The notes: a model not told the origin generated them from the letters alone. Positions 23,014 to 32,258 are shown, counted from the stretch's first letter. The stretch: 32,963 bases of DNA from Algoriphagus mannitolivorans DSM 15301 (GCF_000429425.1 NZ_AUBV01000018.1:1-32963), one strand, 5' to 3'. Made by a program: numbers and translations.

Positions 23014-23949
23014 ATGAAAAGAATTTTAGTAAGTGGTGGCGCCGGTTTTTTGGGTAGTCATCTTTGTGATAAACTTTTGGCAGAAGGCCATGAAGTTCTG
23101 TGTGTTGACAACTTTTTTACAGGGAGTCGAAGAAACATCCATCACCTCTTGGACAATAAAAATTTCGAACTTCTCCGACACGATGTGACTCATCCACTGT
23201 TCGTGGAGGTTGACGAAATCTACAATTTAGCTTGTCCTGCCTCCCCCATTCATTATCAATTTGATCCTGTGCAGACCACAAAAACCTCTGTGATCGGTGC
23301 GATGAATATGCTGGGCCTGGCAAAAAGACTAAAAATCAAAATACTTCAGGCTTCCACTTCAGAAATTTATGGAGATCCGGAGGTTCATCCTCAGCCGGAG
23401 TCCTACCGGGGGAATGTCAATACTCTTGGTCCAAGAGCCTGCTATGATGAAGGTAAAAGATGCGCTGAAACCCTCTTTTTCGATTACCATAGACAGCATC
23501 GAGTTGGGATTAAAGTCATGAGGATCTTCAATACCTACGGTCCAAGGATGCATCCCAATGACGGTCGAGTGGTGTCGAATTTCATTGTACAAGCCCTTAA
23601 AGGACAAGACATTACCATCTACGGAGACGGAATGCAAACCCGATCTTTCTGCTATGTAGATGACAATATTGACGGGATGTACAAACTAATGAATTCAAGG
23701 GATGGATTTACTGGCCCAGTGAACATTGGCAACCCGGGGGAATTCACCATGCTAGAATTGGCACAATTGGTGATAGAGTTAACTAACAGCAAAAGTAAGC
23801 TGGTATACTTGCCACTTCCTCAAGATGATCCTTTGCAAAGAAAACCAGTTATCGAACTTGCAAAGAAGGAATTGAACTGGGAGCCTAAAGTGCCATTGAA
23901 AGAAGGATTGGTAAAGACCATCGCATATTTTGACTCCATTTTGGAATAA
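23014..23949 (+). CDS. UDP-glucuronate decarboxylase (UDP-xylose synthase), SDR superfamily
   Basis: This 311-residue extended SDR is predicted to convert UDP-glucuronate to UDP-xylose with bound NAD. The nucleotide motif GGAGFLG is at the N-terminus. The segment [20 protein letters not shown], with the ACPASP signature and the family's following Gln and Thr residues, is diagnostic for UXS. The catalytic YxxxK is present as YDEGK, with the family arginine in [10 protein letters not shown]. The active-site loop [13 protein letters not shown] is intact. It has no N-terminal membrane anchor. Despite the glucuronate theme it uses a nucleotide sugar, so it belongs to envelope polysaccharide synthesis and not to the catabolic locus upstream, from which it is separated by a terminator. 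Confidence 0.93.
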   Translation: MKRILVSGGAGFLGSHLCDKLLAEGHEVLCVDNFFTGSRRNIHHLLDNKNFELLRHDVTHPLFVEVDEIYNLACPASPIHYQFDPVQTTKTSVIGAMNMLGLAKRLKIKILQASTSEIYGDPEVHPQPESYRGNVNTLGPRACYDEGKRCAETLFFDYHRQHRVGIKVMRIFNTYGPRMHPNDGRVVSNFIVQALKGQDITIYGDGMQTRSFCYVDDNIDGMYKLMNSRDGFTGPVNIGNPGEFTMLELAQLVIELTNSKSKLVYLPLPQDDPLQRKPVIELAKKELNWEPKVPLKEGLVKTIAYFDSILE

Positions 23950-23952
23950 TAG

Positions 23953-23979
23953 AAAGACCGCCTTTAAGCGGTCTTTTAG
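23953..23979 (+). terminator. Rho-independent terminator after the UXS gene
   Basis: AAAGACCGCC-TTTAA-GCGGTCTTTT forms a compact stem followed by a T run. The stem core AGACCGC is the same as in the terminator at 24795-24824. Confidence 0.88.
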
Positions 23980-24047
23980 TTAAAACTTAAAGTTATCAAA
24001 CCAAAATCTCAACCCTAATCTACCCACCCAAAGAACTTTGATGTATC

Positions 24048-24770
24048 ATGGATAGAAGCATTCGGCTCTTAACACTTTCCTTTTTCACTATACTTTCGCT
24101 TGCATCACTTGCCTTTTCTTTCTTTCCAAAGAATATCAATTACCATGAGGAAGAATCCTATCTGAATTTCTTCAAAGAGGAAGAAGAGAAAGAAACAGCA
24201 GGATTGCTGGTCCCTATTTCGGTGGATCTACCGGAAATCATTGATTTGCCTCGCAACAAGGGAAATTTGACCAAGGATGTCTATGAGGATCATTTGGAAG
24301 CTGCAGAGTCAAATGGCCCGGGAATAATAGAAGACGAGTGGATGTTAAATCAGCTCCTTTATGATAAAGAACTGGTAGAGATCAATAAAGGGCCCGGATA
24401 TCAATTGGAACCTTTGACACATAGTCACCCATATGTCACTCCACATTCCAAAAAAGTTTTGGAGGAAATCGGGCAGATGTATGAAGTATTGGCTGGAGAA
24501 GGGAATTTTTTCTCAATTTCTTCCGCAACCCGTACTATGGATCAGCAAAAAAATCTTAAGAAAAGAAACAGAAATGCCACTTCTGGAAATAGCTCGCATT
24601 CATATGGCGTTTCCTTTGATATTTCCTATATCCGATTCAACGGAGTCAGAGATTACAATTTAAAAGCTCAGAAAAATCTGGAAACTGTCCTAAACCATTT
24701 CCAAAAGAACAATAAAATCTACGTGATCAAAGAGCGAAACCAGAGCTGCTATCATGTGACGGTTCGCTAG
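24048..24770 (+). CDS. DUF5715-family protein, putative M15-like peptidoglycan peptidase fold
   Basis: The 240-residue protein has an N-terminal hydrophobic signal or anchor (LLTLSFFTILSLASLAFSFF). Next comes a low-complexity acidic linker rich in Glu (residues about 33-90) and a C-terminal domain starting PYVTPHSKKVLEEIG. The block SSATRTMDQQKNLKKRN followed by NSSHSYGVSFDISY resembles the His/Asp zinc-site region of LAS/M15 D-Ala-D-Ala peptidases. The final YHVTVR could provide the last His ligand. Predicted site of action is the periplasm, on the cell wall. Catalytic activity is inferred from the His-Asp-His pattern. It is monocistronic, with terminators on both sides. Confidence 0.82.
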   Translation: MDRSIRLLTLSFFTILSLASLAFSFFPKNINYHEEESYLNFFKEEEEKETAGLLVPISVDLPEIIDLPRNKGNLTKDVYEDHLEAAESNGPGIIEDEWMLNQLLYDKELVEINKGPGYQLEPLTHSHPYVTPHSKKVLEEIGQMYEVLAGEGNFFSISSATRTMDQQKNLKKRNRNATSGNSSHSYGVSFDISYIRFNGVRDYNLKAQKNLETVLNHFQKNNKIYVIKERNQSCYHVTVR

Positions 24771-24794
24771 AAATTATACCTGTTTGACCTAAAG

Positions 24795-24824
24795 AAAAAA
24801 GACCGCCTCACAGCGGTCTTTTTT
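24795..24824. terminator. Bidirectional terminator between the DUF5715 and arginine decarboxylase genes
   Basis: AAAAAAGACCGC ... GCGGTCTTTTTT has A and T runs on opposite sides of a GC stem, fitting convergent genes. Confidence 0.92.
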
Positions 24825-24827
24825 GGC

Positions 24828-26216
24828 TTAGTATCCTAAAGTTTTCAACATACTTTCTTCTGTCTGATCCTTGGCAAAAAGCCAATGTCTGACTTCCCCA
24901 TTTTCATCCCTATCAATCAGGACATGTTTTGGAGCAGGGATCAAGCAATGCTGAATACCCCCATATCCTCCTAAGGATTCTTGGTAGGCTCCTGTATGGA
25001 AGAAACCTATGTATTGCTTTTTCCTCTCCTCAATTTTAGGCAGGTAAATATTGAACTGGTGAGCTTCTGAGTTATAATAATCCATGCTATCACAAGTTAG
25101 ACCGCCCAGAGAAATATTATGGTATTCCTCATCCCAGTTGTTCACAGCCAGCATGATGTATTTCTGATTCAAGCCCCAGCTATCGGGTAGTTGGGTGATA
25201 AAAGATCCATCGATCATGTACCAAAGCTCCTTGTCATTTTGAAGCTTTTCTTCCAATACAGAATACAGGACTGCCCCACTCTCGCCTACGGTGTAACTTC
25301 CAAACTCAGTGAAAATATTCGGCTCCACCGTATTGTTTTTAGCACACATCCATTTGATGTTTTTCACAATCTGGTCAGCCATGTATTGATAGTCGTAGTC
25401 GAAAAAGACATTGGTCTTGATCGGCCAACCTCCTCCAATATCCATGGAATCCAGGCTTGGAGCTACACGCTTCAATTCCACATATTTTTGGATAAAGCGG
25501 GTTAATTCAGACCAATAATAGGCCGTATCTCTGATTCCGGAGTTAATGAAGAAATGGAGCATCTTCAGGCTAACCTTTGGATTATCCTTGATTTTCTCCT
25601 CGTATAAGCTGATGATATCATTGTATCTCACACCAAGTCTTGAGGTATAAAACCCAAACTTTGGCTCCTCATCTGCTGCAATCCGGATTCCTACCTGAAA
25701 GGGTACATTGACATGCTCCAAGTAGTAATCAATCTCGGTAAGATTGTCCAAAATGGGCACGCAATTCTTGAATCCATCATTCAATAATTCAGAGATATAC
25801 TGCTTGTACTTCTCCCGCTTAAACCCATTGCAAATGATATAGGTATCCTTGGTGATTTTCCCTTTTTCATAAAGACTTTTTACCAAAGGAATATCGAAAG
25901 TCGAAGAAGTCTCGATATGAATTTCATTCTTCAGGGCCTCTTCCAACACAAAGTTGAAATGGGAAGACTTGGTACAATAGCAATAGGTATAACTCCCATG
26001 GTAATTATGGTTGGCAATAGCATTTGCAAAGTATTGCTTAGCATTCTGAATATTTTCAGAAATCTTCGGCAAATACGTAAGCTTCAGGGGAGTGCCATAA
26101 GTCTCGATGATCTCCATCAAGTTTACCCCATTGAAGAAGAGCTTATTGTCTTCGACATGGAATTCTTTGGTTGGAAAATCAAAGGTCTGCTCAATCAGGT
26201 CAATGTATCTGTTCAT
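24828..26216 (-). CDS. speA: Arginine decarboxylase-type PLP enzyme (fold III)
   Basis: This 462-residue fold-type III (alanine-racemase barrel) decarboxylase is likely to convert arginine to agmatine. The PLP lysine is in YCTKSSHF near residue 83, in place of the more usual YAxKxN. The glycine-rich phosphate loop DIGGGWPIK is present. The catalytic cysteine block is GGLTCDSMDYY, and the substrate-closing aromatic region is GAYQESLGGYGG. It is shorter than the E. coli SpeA of about 650 residues and matches the compact Bacteroidota form. The ATG at 26214-26216 is clear. The nearby plus-strand ureohydrolase (26956) and argS (28021) make an arginine-themed neighbourhood, although they are not in one operon with it. 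A diaminopimelate or ornithine decarboxylase of the same fold is the alternative. Confidence 0.85.
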   Translation of the reverse strand: MNRYIDLIEQTFDFPTKEFHVEDNKLFFNGVNLMEIIETYGTPLKLTYLPKISENIQNAKQYFANAIANHNYHGSYTYCYCTKSSHFNFVLEEALKNEIHIETSSTFDIPLVKSLYEKGKITKDTYIICNGFKREKYKQYISELLNDGFKNCVPILDNLTEIDYYLEHVNVPFQVGIRIAADEEPKFGFYTSRLGVRYNDIISLYEEKIKDNPKVSLKMLHFFINSGIRDTAYYWSELTRFIQKYVELKRVAPSLDSMDIGGGWPIKTNVFFDYDYQYMADQIVKNIKWMCAKNNTVEPNIFTEFGSYTVGESGAVLYSVLEEKLQNDKELWYMIDGSFITQLPDSWGLNQKYIMLAVNNWDEEYHNISLGGLTCDSMDYYNSEAHQFNIYLPKIEERKKQYIGFFHTGAYQESLGGYGGIQHCLIPAPKHVLIDRDENGEVRHWLFAKDQTEESMLKTLGY

Positions 26217-26284
26217 TTACCGGGGAGTTGTTTTACAAAGGTTAAGGGTGCAAAAATTGCTTTTTTATCGGGGTATATCAAATG

Positions 26285-26319
26285 AAAAAGGGACAAATCC
26301 TCAATGGACCTGTCCCTTT
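26285..26319 (-). terminator. Terminator of the 147-aa hypothetical gene
   Basis: Read on the minus strand, AAAGGGACA ... TGTCCCTTT has a 15-base loop and is followed by further T residues. It lies between the hypothetical gene and speA. Confidence 0.75.
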
Positions 26320-26339
26320 CTATTATTACTTGTCGATTC

Positions 26340-26783
26340 CTAATCCCAAATTACCTGATGAAGGGATGCCTGAAGGAGAGCTTGTTCCGCCTGATGCTTT
26401 CTGTTGTTTTGAATTACTTTCTCTAGAATCTGCTTAAATCTCACCTCTTTTTTCAGCAAGGTGACCACTTGGGAAAAAAACCTCTCAACCGTTCTACTTT
26501 CTCCGGGAGCATAAGTAAAAAACACCTGAGAATTGGTTTCATCATATATCAAACTCAAAGTGGAAGGCTTTCCCATAGCTATCAACCCTTTAAACAAGGG
26601 CAGCAACTTTTCGAATCCTGTCTCAAGGCGGCACATTCCCTGCATGACATTGGCTACGGGTTGAACAAAAAGCTTAATAATTTCCTGATTGTTGATGCTG
26701 AAATCCAAAGATTCCGAGGAAGATGAAATGGTCCAGGAACTTGAATCCAATTCCGAACCGATGCTTTGTGCCAATGCGCTCAT
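26340..26783 (-). CDS. Hypothetical protein, 147 aa
   Basis: The family is not recognised. A Ser-rich start (LDSSSWTISSSSESLDFS) leads into a mixed alpha/beta domain and a strongly helical, Gln- and Lys-rich C-terminus (FKQILEKVIQNNRKHQAEQA) that could form a coiled coil. It has no signal peptide. The ATG is at 26781-26783, and CAAAAGTA just upstream (TACTTTTG on the minus strand, 26810-26817) fits the -7 promoter consensus. A terminator follows at 26285-26319, so it is monocistronic. It sits between speA and the arginase-like gene, but a role in arginine metabolism cannot be claimed. Confidence 0.72.
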   Translation of the reverse strand: MSALAQSIGSELDSSSWTISSSSESLDFSINNQEIIKLFVQPVANVMQGMCRLETGFEKLLPLFKGLIAMGKPSTLSLIYDETNSQVFFTYAPGESRTVERFFSQVVTLLKKEVRFKQILEKVIQNNRKHQAEQALLQASLHQVIWD

Positions 26784-26910
26784 ACTGATAGTGTTTAGAA
26801 ATACTTTTTCAAAAGTAAGGCATGAATTTCAATTTTCCTATTTACCCTATCTTTTTTATAGACTTTAATTTTGAATCAATTCTTGAAAATGAAAAATGGC
26901 CGTTTTTGAG

Positions 26911-26918
26911 TAGGTTTG
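26911..26918 (+). promoter_or_regulatory. Candidate -7 element TAGGTTTG before the ureohydrolase gene
   Basis: This exact match to TAnnTTTG is 37 bases before the ATG at 26956. No clear -33 box is seen. Confidence 0.35.
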
Positions 26919-26955
26919 CGGAAAGAATATTTAGCCCGAAGTAACATCACCATTT

Positions 26956-27906
26956 ATGCGAAAGATCAAATTAATAGAAGTCCGTTCAGAAATTGCTGCA
27001 GGAACAAGAGGAGCAAGTCTGGGAGTGGATGCTATGAAAATAGCCAGCTTGGATAAAAAATCGGACTTTTTTACGCGATTCGATCCTATCAATGTCCCTG
27101 ATGCCAACAACTTTCTTTGGAAAGGAAACAAGCACCCGCATGCAAAATACATCGACGGGGTTTATCAAGTTTTAAAGAATGTGTATTCCACTGTAGAATC
27201 CCTTCGGTTGGAAAAGAAATTCCCCATCATTCTGGCTGGAGATCATAGCACAGCCGCAGGAACTATTATGGGAATCAAGGCAGCGCATCCTGAAAAAAGA
27301 CTAGGAGTGATTTGGATAGATGCTCATGCAGACCTTCATACTCCATATACAACCCCTTCCGGCAATATGCATGGCATGCCTTTGGCCATGACTGCCCATT
27401 TGGATAATAGAGAATGCCAGGTAAATCATCCAGCAGCTGAAACCATTGCTTATTGGGAAAAAATCAAAAATATCGGTGGAGAATCTCCTAAAATTGACCC
27501 AAAAGACATTGTTTTCATATCGGTCAGAGACACCGAGAAGCCTGAAGATTATTTAATCCAGAAATATGGGATTAAGAATTTCAAAACCTCTGAAGTCCGA
27601 GATCTTGGAGTTTCCAAAGTCGCTCAGGAAGCTCTGGAAATCTTGAAAGATTGCGACCAGATTTATATCTCTTTTGATGTGGACAGCATGGATAGCTCGA
27701 TTAGTGTCGGAACAGGCACCCCTGTTCCTGATGGTCTGACTGTAGAAGAGGCTATCCAGCTCAATGCTGAATTGATCAAAGACAAGCGAGTTTGTTGCTG
27801 GGAAATTGTGGAGGTAAACCCAACCCTGGATACCGAGAATACTATGGCAGAAGCCGCATTTGAGGTTCTTGAGGCAACTACCAAATCACTGGTTGAAAAT
27901 TTCTAG
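26956..27906 (+). CDS. Arginase-like ureohydrolase (arginase or agmatinase)
   Basis: This 316-residue binuclear-manganese ureohydrolase has all metal motifs intact: GDHS near residue 96, DAHADLH near residue 123, and SFDVDSMD near residue 238. The loop after the second motif, TPYTTPSGNMHGMP, has the Thr, Ser, Asn and His that arginases use to bind the amino acid part of arginine. The position that is Asn130 in rat arginase is His here. That favours arginase chemistry (arginine to ornithine and urea), whereas the speA neighbour would suggest agmatinase. Formiminoglutamase is a further alternative. It runs in the same direction as argS but 114 bases before it. Confidence 0.88.
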   Translation: MRKIKLIEVRSEIAAGTRGASLGVDAMKIASLDKKSDFFTRFDPINVPDANNFLWKGNKHPHAKYIDGVYQVLKNVYSTVESLRLEKKFPIILAGDHSTAAGTIMGIKAAHPEKRLGVIWIDAHADLHTPYTTPSGNMHGMPLAMTAHLDNRECQVNHPAAETIAYWEKIKNIGGESPKIDPKDIVFISVRDTEKPEDYLIQKYGIKNFKTSEVRDLGVSKVAQEALEILKDCDQIYISFDVDSMDSSISVGTGTPVPDGLTVEEAIQLNAELIKDKRVCCWEIVEVNPTLDTENTMAEAAFEVLEATTKSLVENF

Positions 27907-27971
27907 TGAGAAGTTTGGCGTTTCAAGTCTTTAAATTCAGGTTAGAATAGGTCTTTTTTAGATTTTGAGGA

Positions 27972-27979
27972 TACCTTTG
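27972..27979 (+). promoter_or_regulatory. Candidate -7 promoter element TACCTTTG of argS
   Basis: This is an exact match to TAnnTTTG, 41 bases before the argS ATG, in an otherwise AT-rich spacer. It supports an argS transcript separate from the ureohydrolase gene. Confidence 0.45.
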
Positions 27980-28020
27980 CGAACTCTCATTTCATCTTAG
28001 TGACCTTTGAGGTTTAAAAC

Positions 28021-29811
28021 ATGAACATTCAGGAAAACATCATTCAAGGCATTCAACTGGCCTTTCAAAATATCTTCAACCACGATCTTCCTTTAGAGCA
28101 AATTAGTTTGGCTCCTACCAAAAAGGAGTTTGAAGGCTCCTACACTTTTGTGGTCTTCCCGTATTTGAAAGTTTCCCAGACCACACCTGAAAACACTGGA
28201 AATTTGATTGGCGAATACCTCAAGGCCAATGTCCCGGTTGTGGTAGATTTCAATGTGGTGAAAGGATTCCTGAATTTGGTCCTGAATGAGCGGGTTTGGG
28301 TTGATCTTTTTGAAAAGCTTTATTCCAATACTTCCATTGGGCAAATGCCGGCTAATGGGCAAAAAGTAATGGTAGAGTATTCCTCTCCCAACACCAACAA
28401 GCCACTGCATTTGGGGCATTTGAGAAATAACTTCCTCGGCTATGCAGTCGCAGAAATCCTCAAAGCCAATGGCTACGAAGTCATCAAGTCCAATCTGGTC
28501 AATGACAGAGGCATCCACATCTGTAAATCCATGGTAGCTTACCATCACTTTGGAAATGGTGAAACTCCGGAGTCTTCAGGACTAAAGGGAGATCATTTGG
28601 CTGGAAAATATTACGTTCTTTTTGATCAGGAATACAAAAAGCAGAGCAAAGAACTAGTCGCTTCGGGTCAAACCGAAGAGGAAGCCAAAAAGAACGCCCC
28701 CATCCTATTGGAAGCTCAGGAAATGCTTCGCAAATGGGAAGCCGGAGATGAAGAAGTAGTTTCACTTTGGAAAAAAATGAACTCCTGGGTGTATGCTGGA
28801 TTTGACGCCACTTACAAGAAAATGGGAGTTGATTTTGACAAGTTTTATTACGAGTCTGACACCTATTTATTGGGTAAGGATATTGTGGAAGAAGGCTTGG
28901 CAAAGGGCGTATTTTTCAAAAAAGAAAATGGCTCGGTGTGGGTAGACCTTACCGATGAGGGTTTGGATGAAAAGCTTGTTCTTCGTGGAGACGGCACTTC
29001 AGTTTACATCACTCAGGACATGGGGACAGCCGATCTGAAATATAAAGATTTTGGTTTAGACAAATCCGTATATGTCGTTGGAAATGAGCAGGATTATCAC
29101 TTTGATGTCTTGTTTAAGATCATGCGAAAATTAGGTCGCCCCTATGGTCCGGGTCTTTATCATCTTTCCTATGGAATGGTGGATCTTCCTACTGGAAAAA
29201 TGAAGTCCCGAGAAGGCACCGTCGTGGATGCAGATGACCTGATGCAGGAAATGATCGACACGGCTGAACACCATACCAAAGAACTCGGGAAGATTGAAGG
29301 ATTTTCTGAAGAGCAGGCAAAAGAGCTTTATGAGATTCTGGGTTTGGGAGCCTTGAAATACTTCCTCTTGAAAGTAGATCCTAAAAAAAGGATGCTGTTT
29401 AACCCACAGGAATCGATCGAGTTCCAAGGCTATACCGGACCTTTTGTGCAATATTCCCACGCGAGAATTGCAGCGATTCTTAGAAAAGCCGATCAATTGG
29501 GAGTTGGCTATCAGGAGAATAAGTTTTCAGGAATCGAAACATTAGCAGAATCCGAAACAGCTCTGATTCAGATCTTAAACGACTTTGAAAGAAAAATAAA
29601 GCTTGCCGGTGAAGATTATTCCCCTGCGGTAATTGCCCAGTACCTTTTCGAATTGGCAAAAGAATACAACAGATTCTACGCAGAACTGCCTATTTTCCAC
29701 GAAAAAGATTCGGAAATTCAGAAATTCAGAGTGGCCCTTTCGGCACAGACTGCCAAAACAATCAAAAAAGGAATGAGTTTATTGGGCATCAATGTACCAG
29801 AGCGAATGTAA
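28021..29811 (+). CDS. argS: Arginyl-tRNA synthetase
   Basis: ArgS charges tRNA-Arg with arginine in the cytoplasm and is a class Ia synthetase. It has 596 residues, the normal length. The N-terminal tRNA-binding (Add1) domain is followed by VEYSSPNTNKPLHLGH, with the HIGH motif as HLGH at residues 130-133. The KMSKS-like loop is KMKSREGT. A VEYSSPN block and the C-terminal anticodon-binding helical domain (SPAVIAQYLFELAKEYNRFY) confirm ArgS. The ATG at 28021 is preceded by a good promoter element. The glutathione peroxidase gene starts 2 bases after the stop, so the two are co-transcribed. Confidence 0.97.
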   Translation: MNIQENIIQGIQLAFQNIFNHDLPLEQISLAPTKKEFEGSYTFVVFPYLKVSQTTPENTGNLIGEYLKANVPVVVDFNVVKGFLNLVLNERVWVDLFEKLYSNTSIGQMPANGQKVMVEYSSPNTNKPLHLGHLRNNFLGYAVAEILKANGYEVIKSNLVNDRGIHICKSMVAYHHFGNGETPESSGLKGDHLAGKYYVLFDQEYKKQSKELVASGQTEEEAKKNAPILLEAQEMLRKWEAGDEEVVSLWKKMNSWVYAGFDATYKKMGVDFDKFYYESDTYLLGKDIVEEGLAKGVFFKKENGSVWVDLTDEGLDEKLVLRGDGTSVYITQDMGTADLKYKDFGLDKSVYVVGNEQDYHFDVLFKIMRKLGRPYGPGLYHLSYGMVDLPTGKMKSREGTVVDADDLMQEMIDTAEHHTKELGKIEGFSEEQAKELYEILGLGALKYFLLKVDPKKRMLFNPQESIEFQGYTGPFVQYSHARIAAILRKADQLGVGYQENKFSGIETLAESETALIQILNDFERKIKLAGEDYSPAVIAQYLFELAKEYNRFYAELPIFHEKDSEIQKFRVALSAQTAKTIKKGMSLLGINVPERM

Positions 29812-29813
29812 CC

Positions 29814-30398
29814 ATGAAAACACTTCTACTAATCTTCACCATCATCCTTTTTGCCTGCGGAAAAACCTTGGAAAGGCCAAGTGATCTTGCAGATTTTCAC
29901 CCCAAATACGATCAAACCATGGAAAGTAATTTTTACAACTTCAAAATGATTGACATAGAAGGAAAAGAAGTGGACTTCTCCAGCTTCAAAGGAAAGAAAC
30001 TGCTGATCGTCAATGTCGCCTCCAAGTGCGGATACACCAAGCAATACGCACAACTTCAGGAATTGCATGAAAACTTTGGTGACAAGGTCGTAGTGTTAGG
30101 TTTCCCAGCCAATAACTTTGGTGGGCAAGAGCCCGGCTCCAATGAAGAGATCAAGGCATTTTGCGATGCTGAATTTGGCGTGACTTTCTCTATGTTTCAG
30201 AAGATTTCTGTCAAAGGATTTGACAAACATCCCCTTTATCGTTGGCTTTCTGATGCCTCTCAAAATGGATGGAACAATGAGGAGCCGAGCTGGAATTTCT
30301 GCAAATATTTCATCAACGAAAAAGGCGAATTGTTGAAGTTTTTTCCTTCTTCTGTGACTCCTTTAGATGAAGAAATCTTAAAATTGATCGAAGCTTAA
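29814..30398 (+). CDS. Glutathione-peroxidase-family lipoprotein
   Basis: This 194-residue thiol peroxidase has the catalytic cysteine in the SKCGYT motif (Cys72), the FPANNFGGQEPGS segment with the conserved Gln, and the WNF tryptophan motif as SWNFCKYF. There is no selenocysteine. Bacterial cysteine forms usually depend on thioredoxin. The resolving cysteine is likely that of FCDAEF. The N-terminus LLIFTIILFAC-GK is a good lipobox (Cys15), so the enzyme is probably lipid-anchored in the envelope. It starts 2 bases after argS and is presumably co-transcribed with it. Confidence 0.92.
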   Translation: MKTLLLIFTIILFACGKTLERPSDLADFHPKYDQTMESNFYNFKMIDIEGKEVDFSSFKGKKLLIVNVASKCGYTKQYAQLQELHENFGDKVVVLGFPANNFGGQEPGSNEEIKAFCDAEFGVTFSMFQKISVKGFDKHPLYRWLSDASQNGWNNEEPSWNFCKYFINEKGELLKFFPSSVTPLDEEILKLIEA

Positions 30399-30412
30399 GA
30401 AGTCCCGATCCC

Positions 30413-31321
30413 TTGAAAAACACAATTACATCCAAAAAAGAAGCCTGGCTGCACGCAGTCAGGCTTCGTACTTTACCCCTTGCATTGGCCAGTATTTTCG
30501 CAGGGTCCTTTCTGGCAGCTTGGAAAAATGCCTTTCGCTGGGAGATTCTCCTATTGGCCTCTCTGACTACCATTTTCCTCCAGATCTTATCCAATCTTTC
30601 CAACGATTATGGAGACACGGTCCATGGTGCAGACTCAGCGGAAAGACAAGGCCCAGTTCGGGCAGTTCAATCTGGATTGATTTCCCTTTCGGAGATGAAA
30701 AAGGCCATGTACTTTTTGGGATTCTTATCTTTGATCTCCGGCCTCTTGTTGATTTACATTGCAGTGCAGGATCTGAAGATTTTCCTGTTATTCCTGGGGC
30801 TTGGGTTGGCCGCAATTTGGGCGGCAATCACCTACACCTCGGGAAACAATCCTTACGGCTATGCTGGACTGGGAGATTTATCTGTTTTTTTGTTTTTCGG
30901 TCTCTTGGGAGTATTGGGTACTTTCTTCCTTCATACCCTTTCTTTCGACTTAAGCACCCTTTGGATTGCATTTTCCTTAGGGGCATTTAGTACGGCCGTC
31001 CTAAACATAAATAATATCAGGGATATTGAGTCTGACGTGAAGGCGGGTAAAAAGTCCATTCCAGTGAGGATTGGAAGAAATAAGGCTGTAAAGTACAATT
31101 GGGGATTGTTAGCTTTTGGATATTTGAGTTTAATAGTCTTCGCCCTTTCCACTGACAATCACCTTTCGCTTTTAGCAACTTTAGCTTGGCCGATCATGAT
31201 GAAAGTTGGCTTTGGCGTACAGCATGCTAAATCTTCCGCACAAACGGATCCATATTTGAAAAAAATGGCAATAAGCACCCTACTTTGGGTAATCCTTTTT
31301 GGAATCGGATTAATTTTTTAG
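30413..31321 (+). CDS. menA: 1,4-dihydroxy-2-naphthoate polyprenyltransferase, TTG start
   Basis: MenA attaches the polyprenyl tail to 1,4-dihydroxy-2-naphthoate, giving demethylmenaquinone for respiration, within the inner membrane. The 302-residue UbiA-family protein has about eight to nine hydrophobic helices. The first Asp-rich site is NDYGDTVHGAD and the second is NIRDIESDVKAGKKS. The N-terminal AWLHAVRLRTLPLALASI is typical of MenA. No ATG is available before this block: the frame opens with TTG at 30413, 14 bases after the peroxidase stop, and I take that as the start. The next in-frame Met is deep in the protein and would remove the first active site. Confidence 0.93.
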   Translation: MKNTITSKKEAWLHAVRLRTLPLALASIFAGSFLAAWKNAFRWEILLLASLTTIFLQILSNLSNDYGDTVHGADSAERQGPVRAVQSGLISLSEMKKAMYFLGFLSLISGLLLIYIAVQDLKIFLLFLGLGLAAIWAAITYTSGNNPYGYAGLGDLSVFLFFGLLGVLGTFFLHTLSFDLSTLWIAFSLGAFSTAVLNINNIRDIESDVKAGKKSIPVRIGRNKAVKYNWGLLAFGYLSLIVFALSTDNHLSLLATLAWPIMMKVGFGVQHAKSSAQTDPYLKKMAISTLLWVILFGIGLIF

Positions 31322-31392
31322 CAAAACCTGACAAAAATCCTTTTTCCCTTGGTCAATTTGGCTAATTTGGTAAGTAACAAACCCCTATAGCT

Positions 31393-32244
31393 ATGATCAA
31401 AGTCCTTGTGCCTTACGACTTTTCAGAAACCGCAAACCATGCCTTGAAGTTTGCGACAAGTCTGGCGAATAATTATCCTCAGGTAGAGTTATCCCTACTC
31501 CATGTAGTTGAGACACCTGTTACAACAGGAATGGGAACCATGGGAGGCGGACTGGAATCTGTACCTGCATTCGAAAATCAGGTCTTCTTCATGGAATTGA
31601 TCGAAACAAGAAAAAATCAATTCAATAAACTGGAGGAACAGTATAAGGACTCCCCTTTTGGTTTTTCAACCAAAATAGTAGTCGGAAATGTCTTCAAAGG
31701 AATATCTGAAACAATCAATGATCAAAATCCGGATCTTATCATCATGGGATCGAAAGGAACCACAGGCTTGGAAGAAGTGATCATAGGAAGTAATACCGAA
31801 AAAGTAGTACGGAGTGCAAATTGCCCGGTGATTACCATAAAAACTGAGACTGATGTCCGGGACATGAAGAAAATTGTGTTCGCCTCCGACTTCAGGGATT
31901 CTGATGAAGAAGTTGCAAAAAGATTCAAGCGGATGCAAAAACTCTTCAATGCTGAATTTTACTTTGTGGTCGTAAATACTCCAGGGAATTTCGAAACCAC
32001 CCGAGAGTCTATGAGCAGAATAAAGACTTATGTGAGTAAACATAAGTTTGAAAACATAAAAGCAGAGATTTACAATTCGCTTTCGGAGGAGTCTGGGATT
32101 TTGGAATTCGCAGACGATATCGATGCAGACCTTATTGCAATGACCACCCATGGACGTACTGGCCTCATTCACCTGATTACTGGCAGTATCGCTGAGGACG
32201 TAGTAAATCACTCCAAGCGTCCGGTGTGGACATATAAAAGATAG
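31393..32244 (+). CDS. Universal stress protein with two UspA domains
   Basis: The 283-residue protein is a tandem UspA. Domain 1 is about residues 1-150, with VLVPYDFSETANHALKFA and the nucleotide-loop-like GSKGTTGLEEVIIGSNTEKVV. Domain 2 is about residues 155-283, with IVFASDFRDSDEE and THGRTGLIHLITGSIAEDVV. Both domains end in the family's small-residue/Gly pattern that binds ATP-like nucleotides, although the second G-x-x-G loop is the clearer one. It is cytoplasmic. The role in stress or dormancy is known for the family but not specific here. The SUI1 gene starts 14 bases after its stop, so the two probably form a small operon. Confidence 0.95.
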   Translation: MIKVLVPYDFSETANHALKFATSLANNYPQVELSLLHVVETPVTTGMGTMGGGLESVPAFENQVFFMELIETRKNQFNKLEEQYKDSPFGFSTKIVVGNVFKGISETINDQNPDLIIMGSKGTTGLEEVIIGSNTEKVVRSANCPVITIKTETDVRDMKKIVFASDFRDSDEEVAKRFKRMQKLFNAEFYFVVVNTPGNFETTRESMSRIKTYVSKHKFENIKAEIYNSLSEESGILEFADDIDADLIAMTTHGRTGLIHLITGSIAEDVVNHSKRPVWTYKR

Positions 32245-32258
32245 GATTAATAGATAGA

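Noticed and set aside
23014..23949. UDP-glucuronate decarboxylase as part of the glucuronate catabolic operon
   Set aside because: It uses a nucleotide sugar, has its own promoter-like element, follows a strong terminator and lacks the LacI operator.
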